Source of the DNA: Neolewinella aurantiaca
Lineage (GTDB): Bacteria; Bacteroidota; Bacteroidia; Chitinophagales; Saprospiraceae
Direction: 5' to 3'
Length of the DNA: 64,000 nucleotides
NCBI RefSeq assembly: GCF_008014675.1
Contig: NZ_VOXD01000011.1
Location: forward strand, 1-64,000
In this document: in pieces, positions 32,769 through 40,699 of the stretch
Layout of the letters: each line of letters opens with the position of its first letter
Numbering within the stretch: position 1 is the stretch's first letter
Notes under the pieces: generated by a model
Database searches by the model: none
What the model was told of the DNA's origin: nothing
The model's input: only the letters and a program-made list of their open reading frames with translations
Position numbers and translations under genes: made by a program

Positions 32769-33580
32769 TCGATTGCAGCCGACAGGCGGTTGATCATCTT
32801 GCCCTGCTTGTCGATGGTCTCCTTCAGTCCCAACATTTCGTCGTGGACGTAGCGCTGAATGTTCTGCGGAGAAGGAAGGAACGGCGTAATGCGGGCCCGA
32901 ACGTACCATATTTCCCGCAGGTCGGCCATTGATACACGGTAAGACTCGTAGAACTTATTATCAGGAATAAGCTCAAGCTCTTTGCTTTCTTCAATCAGGT
33001 TTTTTACCCGCCGGACCGCTACATCGCTGCGCGTAACGATGACGTAGGCATAGTTGTCCTTGATGCCGGAGGCCCACAAAGTAGGCTCCAGAAACGAGCA
33101 AACCACCTTATCTCCTTCGAAGAGGGTAGGCTCCATACTGTCGCCCGGGACATCGAAACTGCGGTGTGTACCCACCTTGTATTTGTAGTCGGGGAGGCTG
33201 AACGTAGGAAGATCCTGCACAAAAGACGGATCGCCTAATTCAGCGGAGTAAACAGACTGTGCCGGAAGCGGTACGTGAACTATAAGTTCTTCGTCGTTAG
33301 GCGATTGTATGGTGGTGAGTACCCGGAAGCTCTGGTTGGTTTCCTCGGTCATAAACATCGGGCCATCTCCCGTCATGATGTAAACCGGATTCATTTTGTA
33401 TTTTGCAATAGCCTTGCGCAGCAGTTCAATGGTTACATCACGTCGGCCCTTAAGAATCTCAGAAAGAGATTGTGGTAAATACTCCAGCGAAAGGGCAAAT
33501 TGCCTGCTGGAACGTACCCGTTTTTCCTCCCTGAGTTTATTGTGGCATTTGATGAAGCGCTGGGAGACGACGTTATTCAT
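32753..33580 (-). CDS. S24-type (LexA/CI-like) transcriptional regulator
   Basis: A 275-residue protein. The N-terminal 75 residues or so look like a helix-turn-helix (RQFALSLEYLPQSLSEILKGRRDVTIELLRKAI, as in XRE-type repressors). A linker then leads to an S24 peptidase fold with the serine in FDVPGDSMEPTLFEGDKVV and a likely general-base lysine in VAVRRVKNL. The C-terminal helix (MLGLKETIDKQGKMINRLSAAIDRL) may form a coiled coil. LexA and phage CI relatives cut themselves when RecA is activated; many Bacteroidota homologues without a cut site are plain regulators, and I cannot identify an Ala-Gly or Cys-Gly cut site with confidence. No prophage genes lie nearby. A consensus promoter box and small inverted repeats upstream suggest self-regulation. 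Confidence 0.88.
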   Translation of the reverse strand: MNNVVSQRFIKCHNKLREEKRVRSSRQFALSLEYLPQSLSEILKGRRDVTIELLRKAIAKYKMNPVYIMTGDGPMFMTEETNQSFRVLTTIQSPNDEELIVHVPLPAQSVYSAELGDPSFVQDLPTFSLPDYKYKVGTHRSFDVPGDSMEPTLFEGDKVVCSFLEPTLWASGIKDNYAYVIVTRSDVAVRRVKNLIEESKELELIPDNKFYESYRVSMADLREIWYVRARITPFLPSPQNIQRYVHDEMLGLKETIDKQGKMINRLSAAIDRLGN

Positions 33581-33619
33581 AAAAGTGTTGGTTTGACGTT
33601 AATCCGGTTATAAGAGCAC

Positions 33620-33655
33620 CAAAGGTACGCGCATTGTGCGTTAACTTCCTAGTTA
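33620..33655 (-). promoter_or_regulatory. Promoter and possible operator of the S24 regulator
   Basis: TACCTTTG on the minus strand (33627 to 33620) is an exact -7 box, 39 nt before the ATG. Just upstream are inverted repeats CGCA/TGCG (about 33629-33639) and TAACT/AGTTA (33642-33646 and 33651-33655), possible repressor sites. Confidence 0.5.
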
Positions 33656-33745
33656 CGGTCTTGATTTTTTGCAGCAATTTGCTGATTTTTCCTTCGTGGG
33701 ATTTTACTCCCTCCCGGCCCACCAAAAGCTGGTGTGCTCAACGGA

Positions 33746-34885
33746 CTATTTCTCTTCCGGGATGAGGACATCATCCTTACCGTTCTTGCCGTGGTTGATC
33801 ACCTCTTCGGCTTCCTCCATGTCATCGTCATGGCGGTCGTGTTGTTGGCTGGGGCCTTTGCTTTTTTCAAAGTTGAAGGAGATGAAAACTGGGAAATGAT
33901 CTGAGCCCACGTCTCCGAGGCGATGCAGGTCGATGACGGCGAGGTCTTCGGAGTGGAACACATGGTCGAGCGGCCAGCGCATGAACCAGTGTTTGGCGTG
34001 GAAAGTTGCGAAGAGGCCCCGGCCCCGACGGGGGTCGAGTAACCCACTGAGACGCTGAAATAACCGGGAAGAATGCGACCAGGCTACATCATTCATATCT
34101 CCCGCAACAATGGCATTTCTTCTTTTTTCCTCGACTTCAAGGCCAACCAGGGCGAGTTCGGCATCGCGTCCGGTACTGGCGTAGTCCTCGGTAGGGCTGG
34201 GCGGCATCGGATGCAGGAAATAAAGATCTACCTCTTCACCGTTGCCGAGCGTGACAGTTGCATCAACACTCGGGATGTCATCTTTTATTCTGTACTTGAC
34301 GGTAGGGTTTTGGAGGTCGATACGGCTGAAAACATGCATTCCGTACAGGTTCTCGAGCGGTACATCGACATGGTGGGGGTACTCATGATCGAGGCCCCTG
34401 TGCAGTGCCTCGCCCCAGGTGTGGTTAGATTCCAGGGACACGAAAATGTCAGGGTCATTTTCAAGAACGAGATTTACAACCTTGTCGTAGTGCGTGTTGG
34501 TCTGCAGGACATTGGAGACCATGATGCTCAGCTGACTGTCAGGATTATCTGGTTGCCGCGCGTCGTGGGATTGTTTTTGCCATAACGGAGTGTAGGGTAA
34601 AATCCGGTAAGCCTGGTAAGTCATGCATGCCAACATAAAGCCGGCGATCACGTAATCGTAGCCATCCCAATCCGTATTAGTCAGCAACCACAGGGCCGTT
34701 GCAGCCGCCAGTACGAAGATGAGTTGCAGGCGGGGGTAGTCGAATCCCCTGATCCAGTAGTCATCGTATGGCAGGAAAGGAAGTAATGTCCCGATCATCC
34801 CGAAGGCGCCAAGTAAGTAGGCTAAAATGCGAAAGACGATCAAGTGTGTGGCTTTGATTAGTGTTACGTTTAAACCTTTACCCAT
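33746..34885 (-). CDS. Membrane-anchored endonuclease/exonuclease/phosphatase (EEP) family protein
   Basis: A 379-residue protein from ATG 34885; a TTG at 34930 would add 15 basic residues and is less likely. The first 110 residues or so hold three hydrophobic segments (LIVFRILAYLLGAFGMIGTLLPF; LQLIFVLAAATALWLL; YVIAGFMLACMTYQAY). An outward-facing EEP domain follows: LSIMVSNVLQTNTHYDKVV, the metal-binding Glu in FVSLESN, LYFLHPMPPS, then GDMNDVAWS, PLDHVF and GSDHFPV, the family's Asp-Asn and Asp-His catalytic pairs. The tail is highly charged. Such proteins hydrolyse phosphodiesters of nucleic acids, phospholipids or inositol phosphates; this branch is often annotated only by fold. It is divergent from the MBL hydrolase. 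Confidence 0.9.
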   Translation of the reverse strand: MGKGLNVTLIKATHLIVFRILAYLLGAFGMIGTLLPFLPYDDYWIRGFDYPRLQLIFVLAAATALWLLTNTDWDGYDYVIAGFMLACMTYQAYRILPYTPLWQKQSHDARQPDNPDSQLSIMVSNVLQTNTHYDKVVNLVLENDPDIFVSLESNHTWGEALHRGLDHEYPHHVDVPLENLYGMHVFSRIDLQNPTVKYRIKDDIPSVDATVTLGNGEEVDLYFLHPMPPSPTEDYASTGRDAELALVGLEVEEKRRNAIVAGDMNDVAWSHSSRLFQRLSGLLDPRRGRGLFATFHAKHWFMRWPLDHVFHSEDLAVIDLHRLGDVGSDHFPVFISFNFEKSKGPSQQHDRHDDDMEEAEEVINHGKNGKDDVLIPEEK

Positions 34886-35006
34886 AGGGGCTTTGTTCAC
34901 TGATTCCAAGCCCTTTTTTCTTTTCGGCAATAGGCGATCGACCTGTATGTTTAGGAGGAACTATTGTTTGTGCCTGAAAAACTGATTTCTAATCAACGAA
35001 TTTGCC

Positions 35007-35903
35007 ATGTCTGTAATCATTCATACTATCGACCTTCAATTCCTCAACGAGCCGGAAGCCATCGCGGCTTTTGCAATCGAAGACTCCGGAGGTTATACCC
35101 TTGTGGAATGCGGACCTTTCTCTACCCACGACAATCTGATTGCTGGTTTGAAAGCAAAAGGCATCAGCCCCGGAGATGTACACACCCTGTTGCTCACCCA
35201 CATTCATTTCGATCACGCGGGCGCTGCCTGGTGGTGGGCAAAGCGCGGCGCCAAGGTTTATGTGCACCCCAAAGGGCTGAAGCACATGATAAACCCAGGT
35301 CGGCTTTACGGCTCGGCCGCCCGGATTTACGGAGAGGAGAACATGGAGAAACTGTGGGGCAGAATGGAAGAAATCAACGAATACGACATAGCGGCCGTAA
35401 CCGATCGGAACCGTCTCACGATTGGCGGTAATACCTGGGTTGCACATCATACGCCCGGCCACGCCAGCCACCATATTGCCTGGCAACTGGGCAAGAATGT
35501 CTTTACCGGCGATGTCGGCGGAGTGAAGATTAAAGGAGGTCCGGTTGTGCCACCGCTGCCGCCACCGGATATCAATATTTCTCAGTGGCGCGAATCCATC
35601 AGCCGGCTGCGGAGCCTCCGGGCCGAGAAGTTCTACCTCACGCACTATGGCCCTGTTGACGCTCAGAGCAATCACCTCGATCAGCTCTCTCAACGCCTGG
35701 ACAGCTACGTTGCCTGGGTTGGAGAAGCTCGAAAGACCGGGCAATCTGAAGAGGAAATGACGGCTGGTTTTACTGAGTTCGTAGAAGCAGATTTACGCAC
35801 CAACGGTGTCACCGACGAAGTGATCGGCGCTTACCGCGCCGCAAATCCTCCGGGGATGAGCGTAGCGGGTATCCTTCGCTGGTTCACCTATTTAGAGGCC
35901 TGA
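35007..35903 (+). CDS. MBL-fold metallohydrolase
   Basis: A 298-residue metallo-beta-lactamase-fold enzyme. The metal motif is THIHFDHAG, giving His65, His67, Asp69 and His70; further ligands are in HHTPGHASHHIAW and FTGDVGG, with the last His in YLTHYGPVD. The C-terminal 90 residues or so are helical (LDQLSQRLDSYVAWVGEAR), as in glyoxalase II-like and related hydrolases. The Lys/Pro-rich KIKGGPVVPPLPPPDIN loop after the second metal site is long and lineage-typical. It has no signal peptide and so is cytoplasmic. Its start lies just after TTTGCC, with an AGGAGG about 50 nt upstream that is too far to act as a ribosome site. The substrate is unknown. Confidence 0.92.
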   Translation: MSVIIHTIDLQFLNEPEAIAAFAIEDSGGYTLVECGPFSTHDNLIAGLKAKGISPGDVHTLLLTHIHFDHAGAAWWWAKRGAKVYVHPKGLKHMINPGRLYGSAARIYGEENMEKLWGRMEEINEYDIAAVTDRNRLTIGGNTWVAHHTPGHASHHIAWQLGKNVFTGDVGGVKIKGGPVVPPLPPPDINISQWRESISRLRSLRAEKFYLTHYGPVDAQSNHLDQLSQRLDSYVAWVGEARKTGQSEEEMTAGFTEFVEADLRTNGVTDEVIGAYRAANPPGMSVAGILRWFTYLEA

Positions 35904-35961
35904 TCAATGCCGGGGAATCTCTAAAGTTGCCTCGGCCGAAGGGCTGTAATGTCATTTTACC

Positions 35962-37662
35962 CTACCGTTTCACAAACCGAACCGTCTGTATCCAGGCTGT
36001 CTCCGAATTGCGGCCGGTGGCGCGGAGTGCGTACATACCTGATGGAAGACTGTCCAGTGATTGGTTAAAGGTCGTTGTAGCGGTCGCTTCAAGCGACCGG
36101 GAGATGGTACGCAGTTTTTGTCCGCTGATGTCGAGTAGGTCAACCGTAATGTCCGTTCCCGCACCTGCTGCGATAGTAACGGTGATTCTCTCGTCGGCAG
36201 GGTTAGGAAATACACGAAGTACATCCGTAACTACCAGACGGTCGTTCCGGAGGGTAGACAGGAAGGAGGTCTCGTAGTCTGGCCCGGTATTTTCTTCGGT
36301 AGCGATTGGCCCGATGGTAACGTTGTGCGGGAACTCGCTGGCCCCTACATCCTTATCCTCTACTTCTGCTGGTCGTGGCTGATTCATCAGGTCGAAGAGA
36401 ACTTCGCTGTCGATTGGATCCATGCCGGGAAACTGTGGCAACGCAGCAAAACCGGGAAGCGCAGCATTGATAGCGGGACTGCTGGCACCCAGACCGAAGA
36501 AGCCATCTGCATTTTCTTCGAGCTGAAGAGCAACCCCGAGAAGGCCCGAGGAGGGGCGGCTGATACCAAGGCTTCCGGAGGTGATGTTACCGATCCAGGT
36601 TTCGTTTCCTGTGGCGTTGCGGAACAGGTCGTCTTTAGGGTCGGCAAAGATGTTGTTAGCGAAGGTAACGTTCGCAGGCGGGTTGTCGTCGCCGTCGCCG
36701 CCCAGGCGAACGTCGTCGCAGTCGATGATGGTGTTGAAAGCGATGTTGATGTTGTCGAGCGGGTCAGAGGCTTCGTTCTGCAGGAAAATAGCCCGGTCGT
36801 CGAGATCGAAGAAATAGTTGTTGTAGATGTAGTGATCCTGGCCTTCCCGCACCCGGACGCCACCCTTGCCCCTCAGAAAGAAATTGCCGTAAACGATGAT
36901 TTCGGAGCCGTGCCGCAGCACTAACTCTGCCTTGGTATTGTCTTCGAATGTATTGAAACGGTAAACATTTTGGGTGGCCTTGCTGGAGATAAGCTCTCCG
37001 TCGCCGTCGCACTGCGAGAAATAACAGTATTCCACCAGCGTCCGGCTGATGAAGTCAGCCTGGGTACTTACCCCGATACGGATGGGCTCTACGCCTTCAT
37101 CGTTACCGCCACCGGGGAAGTTCTTGAACGAGCAGTAGCGGATTTTGTGGTAGCCCGGTTGATTGTCATCAACAAGAATGGAAAGGATGTTTTGGTCCGC
37201 AGTATTCAGCCGGTTCTCGAAGTTGCAGTAGGTAATGTCAACGTACTGACTCTCTTCCCGTACCCGCAGGTATTTGTAACAGGTGTAGGCCCGGATGTTG
37301 ACCTGGGTAAACGTAATGTTGCTGCCCCTGATGTTCACGACATCCGAGGTGCCGATGTTGCCACCAACGTACTGAAAACCGCTGAAATGGATGTTGTCTC
37401 CGTCGATCTCTGCCCGTGATGCGCCGTTGAAAACGGTACCGCCGGGAGTTTCAGAAATTATGGTCAGCGAGTTTTTCACGATGTCCATAAAGATGTCGGC
37501 GTAGGTGCCGTCGGTCCAGATAATCGTATCGTTTGCAGAGGACTGATCGTGCGCAGCATCGAAGGTTTCCTGGGAATCGACAAATACGGTATTGGCAGTA
37601 ATCGAAGTTGTGAACAGTAGGAAAATGAAGGAAAATTGAACGACTTGTAGTTTGTTTTTCAA
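35962..37662 (-). CDS. Polysaccharide lyase family 6 (alginate lyase/chondroitinase B-like), T9SS cargo
   Basis: An exported lyase of 566 residues that would cleave uronate-containing polysaccharide by beta-elimination. No ATG is available. TTG 37662 gives a well-formed signal peptide (MKNKLQVVQFSFIFLLFTTS then ITA), whereas a TTG at 37695 would overlap the promoter box. The body is a right-handed beta-helix with the PL6 signature: the catalytic Lys in ELISSKATQNVYRFNTF and Arg in AELVLRHGSEIIVYGNFF, followed by GGVRVREGQDHYIYNNYFF. The last 80 residues or so (VLRVFPNPADERITVTIA to TVRFVKR) are a T9SS type A sorting domain. Alginate is the likeliest substrate given marine relatives, but chondroitin or another uronan is possible. 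It stands alone, not in a full polysaccharide utilisation locus. Confidence 0.9.
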   Translation of the reverse strand: MKNKLQVVQFSFIFLLFTTSITANTVFVDSQETFDAAHDQSSANDTIIWTDGTYADIFMDIVKNSLTIISETPGGTVFNGASRAEIDGDNIHFSGFQYVGGNIGTSDVVNIRGSNITFTQVNIRAYTCYKYLRVREESQYVDITYCNFENRLNTADQNILSILVDDNQPGYHKIRYCSFKNFPGGGNDEGVEPIRIGVSTQADFISRTLVEYCYFSQCDGDGELISSKATQNVYRFNTFEDNTKAELVLRHGSEIIVYGNFFLRGKGGVRVREGQDHYIYNNYFFDLDDRAIFLQNEASDPLDNINIAFNTIIDCDDVRLGGDGDDNPPANVTFANNIFADPKDDLFRNATGNETWIGNITSGSLGISRPSSGLLGVALQLEENADGFFGLGASSPAINAALPGFAALPQFPGMDPIDSEVLFDLMNQPRPAEVEDKDVGASEFPHNVTIGPIATEENTGPDYETSFLSTLRNDRLVVTDVLRVFPNPADERITVTIAAGAGTDITVDLLDISGQKLRTISRSLEATATTTFNQSLDSLPSGMYALRATGRNSETAWIQTVRFVKR

Positions 37663-37684
37663 AGTAAATAGCTTGGTAAGATTG

Positions 37685-37712
37685 CTAAGGTACAAAATTG
37701 GTTGACCAATTT
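37685..37712 (-). promoter_or_regulatory. Promoter and palindrome upstream of the lyase
   Basis: TACCTTAG on the minus strand (37692 to 37685) is one change from TAnnTTTG and lies 22 nt before the preferred TTG start. Directly upstream is a palindrome, AAATTGGT-TG-ACCAATTT (37695-37712), in the position of an operator. Confidence 0.45.
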
Positions 37713-37749
37713 GTCGGAGAAAAAGCAGAGGTTGTCGTTTCAGGGGATT

Positions 37750-39114
37750 TTAATCTGCCGTGGATATCCGTAGTACTTCGGTATGGTGAGGTAGTACCTT
37801 GAATTTCTCTGAGATACAGTAGCCGGTGATGGCCATGATCTCGTCGTCGGCGTTACACAGCAGGTAGATTTGATCACGCAGCCAAACGGGGACTTTCTCG
37901 TCGATCATGTAGTCCTTCACCTTCTTACTTTTACCGCCCATTCCTAGTGGTTGGAAGCGGTCTCCTTTTCGGCGCGGCCGCAGGTGCAGGGGGAGGGGTA
38001 GAGGAGCGAGGAATAACGGACTGGAGGTATTAAGCACTTCAGGCCGAGGGACGAGCTCAATGGTTAGTTTATGGTGGCCTCCCTTAAGTGAACACGGGAG
38101 TTGCTTGATTTCTGTAGCGGGGAGTGATTTATCTCCATAGGTCTTAAAGTCGAAAGACCAGGTTTTGGGTGTTACATAAGCTATCATGTTCTTACCCTCA
38201 ATGGTGCGTTGGCCGGGGACAGTGATGATTTGCTTGAATTCTTCGTTCGTAAAACTATTTTCTCGTAGCGGGAGTGATCGTAAGAAAGCCAGTTGATCGA
38301 TACCTTTAGGGAAAGCGGTGCGGTCAATAACCAGCATTTCTCCAGTGCCCCAGTCATTAATTACTACTTCTTTAAAAACAGCGCTGAATCCATGTCGATA
38401 AATCCTCTCATCAGCCCGGAGGTTGTTTGCGGTATTTGCCCAGGTATTGATCGACATGCCAAATTCATCGTAGAACACGGGGGCTAAATGATGACGGATT
38501 CTGTTGCGTAGGTAATTGTCTGAAGCGTTACTTTCGTCTTCTCTCCAATTGAGGTTTTTTGCCCGGGCGTAAGCTAGGATGGAGGCTCTACTGCTATTAA
38601 GTAACGGACGTACTTTGGTATGGGGAATCAGTCCGTAAATAGATTCAGATTTTGGCTCTATTCCACTAATTCCCCTGAAGCCTGTACCTCTGATTAGATT
38701 CATCAGGACGGTTTCAAAGTTGTCTTCTAAATGATGAGCTATTACTAAATGTAACATGCTGCAGTCTTGCTCAATAACGATTTCGTCAAACCACTGGTAC
38801 CGCAATCGCCGGGCAACCATCTGCGTACTCTCGCCCGGGAGTGCTTCTTTTTTAGCGTCCACTGCCTTAAGGAAAAACTTTGCTCCCAGCGTCCGCGCCA
38901 GATCCTCGACAAAGGCAGCATCTTCGTTGGAGGCTTCGCCCCGCAACTGGAAGTTCATGTGCGCAATAGCAAAATCGTAACCTTCGGCGTGCAGCAAGTG
39001 CGCTAGTACGGTACTGTCCAGCCCGCCGCTACAAGCCAGCAAAAGCTTGTCCGTCTTCGTAAACAGTTGCTCACGCTCAACAAATTCCCGAAATGTCGTA
39101 ACTAAATCCGTCAT
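37750..39114 (-). CDS. tilS: tRNA(Ile)-lysidine synthase
   Basis: Modifies C34 of the CAU-anticodon tRNA(Ile) to lysidine with ATP and lysine, so that the tRNA reads AUA. It has 454 residues. The N-terminal PP-loop is ACSGGLDSTVLAHLL (SGGLDS at 29-34), followed by FAIAHMNFQLRGEASNEDA and the HLVIAHHLEDNFETVLMNLIRGTG signature of TilS. The C-terminal domain contains LRPRRKGDRFQPLGMGGKSKKVKDYMIDEKVP, the usual tRNA-binding motif. The codons for LHLRPR overlap a copy of the dispersed repeat (37971-37990). The gene is transcribed away from a tandem array starting only 34 nt upstream of its ATG, so its promoter probably lies in or near that array. It is essential in most bacteria. Confidence 0.96.
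   Translation of the reverse strand: MTDLVTTFREFVEREQLFTKTDKLLLACSGGLDSTVLAHLLHAEGYDFAIAHMNFQLRGEASNEDAAFVEDLARTLGAKFFLKAVDAKKEALPGESTQMVARRLRYQWFDEIVIEQDCSMLHLVIAHHLEDNFETVLMNLIRGTGFRGISGIEPKSESIYGLIPHTKVRPLLNSSRASILAYARAKNLNWREDESNASDNYLRNRIRHHLAPVFYDEFGMSINTWANTANNLRADERIYRHGFSAVFKEVVINDWGTGEMLVIDRTAFPKGIDQLAFLRSLPLRENSFTNEEFKQIITVPGQRTIEGKNMIAYVTPKTWSFDFKTYGDKSLPATEIKQLPCSLKGGHHKLTIELVPRPEVLNTSSPLFLAPLPLPLHLRPRRKGDRFQPLGMGGKSKKVKDYMIDEKVPVWLRDQIYLLCNADDEIMAITGYCISEKFKVLPHHTEVLRISTAD
37971..37990 (-). repeat. Dispersed 20-bp repeat, copy 6 (inside tilS)
   Basis: 18 of 20 matches, in sense orientation relative to tilS and read as CTG CAC CTG CGG CCG CGC (Leu-His-Leu-Arg-Pro-Arg). It overlaps a conserved motif of the TilS C-terminal domain. 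Confidence 0.7.
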
Positions 39115-39148
39115 AGTTTTTCAGTTGTGCCGCCGGGGCCTTGCGGAA

Positions 39149-39697
39149 GCGAAGTCGCATATCAAGTATCGCCAATTGCATACCCCATATTTTGCTTGTG
39201 TGGCAGCGAAGTCGCATATCAAGTATCGCCAATCGCATATCGCATATTTTGCTTGTGCGGCAGCGAAGTCGCATATCAATATCGCCAATTGCATATCGCA
39301 TATTTTTCTTGTGCGGCAGCGAAGTCGCATATCAAACATCGCCAATCGCATACTTTGCTTGTGCGGCAGCGAAGTCGCATATCGCCAATCGCCAATCGCA
39401 TATTTTGCTTGTGTAGCAGCGAAGTCGCATATCAATATCGCCAATCGCATATCGCATATTTTGCTTGTGCGGCAGCGAAGTCGCATATCAATATCGCCAA
39501 TCGCATATCGCATATTTTGCTTGTGCGGCAGCGAAGTCGCATATCAAATATCGCCAATCGCCAATCGCATATTTTGCTCGTACGGCAGCGAAACCGCATA
39601 TCGCCAATTGCATATTTTGCTTGTGTAGCAGCGAAGTCGCATATCAAGTATCGCCAATCGCCAATCGCATATTTTGCTCGTGCGGCAGCGAAATTGA
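39149..39697. repeat. Tandem array of about 56-bp units upstream of tilS
   Basis: Ten units and a truncated eleventh begin with GCGAAGTCGCATATC or a variant at 39149, 39206, 39263, 39319, 39369, 39419, 39475, 39531, 39588, 39631 and 39688; periods are 57, 57, 56, 50, 50, 56, 56, 57, 43 and 57. The constant part is about 31 bp (TTTTGCTTGTGCGGCAGCGA and on through AGTCGCATATC). The variable part is built from the small motifs ATCGCCA and ATCGCATA, which explains the length steps. The unit has almost no stop codons in any frame, so long but meaningless frames cross it. Not a CRISPR, since the would-be spacers resemble each other. Confidence 0.95.
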
Positions 39698-39739
39698 GTG
39701 TAATATATCGAGAATCGAGAATCAAATATCTAACAATTT

Positions 39740-39759
39740 CGATGGGGTGAACCCCATCG
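39740..39759. terminator. Hairpin between the MiaE-like gene and the array
   Basis: A perfect 8-bp stem (39740-39747 with 39752-39759) with a TGAA loop, 24 nt beyond the stop of the MiaE-like gene. It has no good T-run on the minus strand, so its role as a terminator is uncertain. Confidence 0.4.
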
Positions 39760-39782
39760 CCACAAGAGACGGACCTCCGGCC

Positions 39783-40388
39783 CTAATGCATTCGGTCTCC
39801 GCGAACTTCCATGTTTTCCAAAAGGTCTTTTTCGAAGGCCAGGAATTCTGCCCAGCGCGCATCTACTTTCTCACGGTCGAAATATTTGCGCGCCAGCTCT
39901 ATGAATAACACGTAGTGTCCAGCTTCGGCGACCATAAATTTGTGGTAGAAAGCACGCAGGTCTTCGTCCGAGCAGTAGAGGCTGAGCAGCCGGAAGCGCT
40001 CACAGCTACGCGCCTCTATCAGGGCGCAGAGCAACAGTTTTTCCATCAGGGCCGCTTCGCGGCCCCCACCTTTTTTGAGGCATTTCATGAGCCCGTTCAC
40101 GTATTCGTCTTTGCGCTGACGACCCAGTTTCAATCCACGTTTCTCCAGTTCGTGCAGCACCATCCGGAAGTGGCCCCACTCCTCGGTTACGATTGGCGCT
40201 ACCTCCGCCACAATCTCCGGGTAATCCGGGTAGCCCTGGATGAGCGAGATGCAACTCGTGGTGGCTTTCTGTTCGCAATAGGCGTGATCGGTCAGGATTT
40301 CTTCGAGGTCCATTTCTGCTAAGTTCACCCAACGGGGATCGGTGGGGAGCTTAAGGTTGAGCATTTGGACGGTAGCGGCGGTATCCAT
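39783..40388 (-). CDS. tRNA-(ms2io6A)-hydroxylase-like protein (MiaE family)
   Basis: A 201-residue all-helical, ferritin-like non-haem di-iron protein. MiaE hydroxylates the isopentenyl group of the modified adenosine at position 37 in some tRNAs. Metal-binding Glu/His residues appear in DHAYCEQKATTSCIS, in TEEWGHFRMVLHELEKRG (ExxH) and in ALIEARSCERFRLLS, with another ExxH-like pair in FMVAEAGHYVLFIELA; this is the family arrangement. ATG 40388 (MDTAATVQML) is chosen because an upstream in-frame ATG at 40436 would precede the promoter box. It lies between glgP and tilS on the same strand; with tilS it makes a loose tRNA-modification pair, although the tandem array separates them. Confidence 0.87.
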   Translation of the reverse strand: MDTAATVQMLNLKLPTDPRWVNLAEMDLEEILTDHAYCEQKATTSCISLIQGYPDYPEIVAEVAPIVTEEWGHFRMVLHELEKRGLKLGRQRKDEYVNGLMKCLKKGGGREAALMEKLLLCALIEARSCERFRLLSLYCSDEDLRAFYHKFMVAEAGHYVLFIELARKYFDREKVDARWAEFLAFEKDLLENMEVRGDRMH

Positions 40389-40420
40389 TGGTAAGTAATT
40401 GAAAGTAATATGTAGGGAGG

Positions 40421-40428
40421 CAAAGGTA
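40421..40428 (-). promoter_or_regulatory. Promoter -7 box of the MiaE-like gene
   Basis: TACCTTTG on the minus strand is an exact consensus -7 box, 32 nt before the ATG. Confidence 0.5.
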
Positions 40429-40526
40429 AGGAGCACACAACAGGAACTGTAGTTACCTCAGTCATCAAAGGTGAAATTTTGGCAAGGTGATTTTATTATC
40501 CGGCGAACTGACAAGTTGAAAGCATA

Positions 40527-40589
40527 GCCGTAGCTACGGCAAAACTCGGCGGTGAAGCCGGATGGTAAAAGCGGCCGCTAAAAACCATC
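40527..40589. other. Cluster of three hairpins
   Basis: In 63 nt there are a perfect 14-bp palindrome (40527-40540), a CGGC/GCCG hairpin (40547-40560), and GATGGT/ACCATC arms (40561-40566 with 40584-40589) around the palindrome AGCGGCCGCT (40570-40579). It lies in the 311-nt gap between glgP and the MiaE-like gene, where no coding frame is seen. Confidence 0.5.
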
Positions 40590-40637
40590 TGGGATGGCCG
40601 AGGCAACTATATAATTCCTCTTGAGCAGTAGATTGAA

Positions 40638-40673
40638 AAGCCCGCAGTCACTAATCGTGGCTGCGGGCTTCTG
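40638..40673 (-). terminator. glgP terminator
   Basis: A 14-bp stem (40638-40651 with 40657-40670, one G-T, 5-nt loop). On the minus strand it is followed by TTTTC, so it fits the end of glgP, 30 nt past its stop. Confidence 0.8.
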
Positions 40674-40699
40674 TTTCGGTCAGTATGAACCTTGATGTT

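Noticed and set aside
32753-33580. A prophage around the S24 regulator
   Set aside because: Neighbours are a GNAT enzyme, an EEP protein and an MBL hydrolase. There are no integrase, terminase or structural genes and no attachment-site repeats.
34885-34920. A terminator on the plus strand near 34.9 kb
   Set aside because: A 6-bp GGGCTT/AAGCCC stem before a T-run exists, but no plus-strand gene ends there and it overlaps the start of the EEP gene.
34964-35431. A 155-codon frame after an AGGAGG
   Set aside because: It overlaps the MBL hydrolase in another frame; the hydrolase has a complete metal-binding motif set, and Shine-Dalgarno sites are not generally used here.
39149-39697. The tandem array as a CRISPR locus
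   Set aside because: The segments between constant parts are 12-26 bp, resemble one another and vary by 7-8 bp steps, and no cas gene is near. It is a degenerate tandem repeat.
39047-39908. Long open frames on both strands across the tandem array
   Set aside because: They exist in several overlapping frames because the unit lacks stop codons, have no start context, and encode only the translated repeat.
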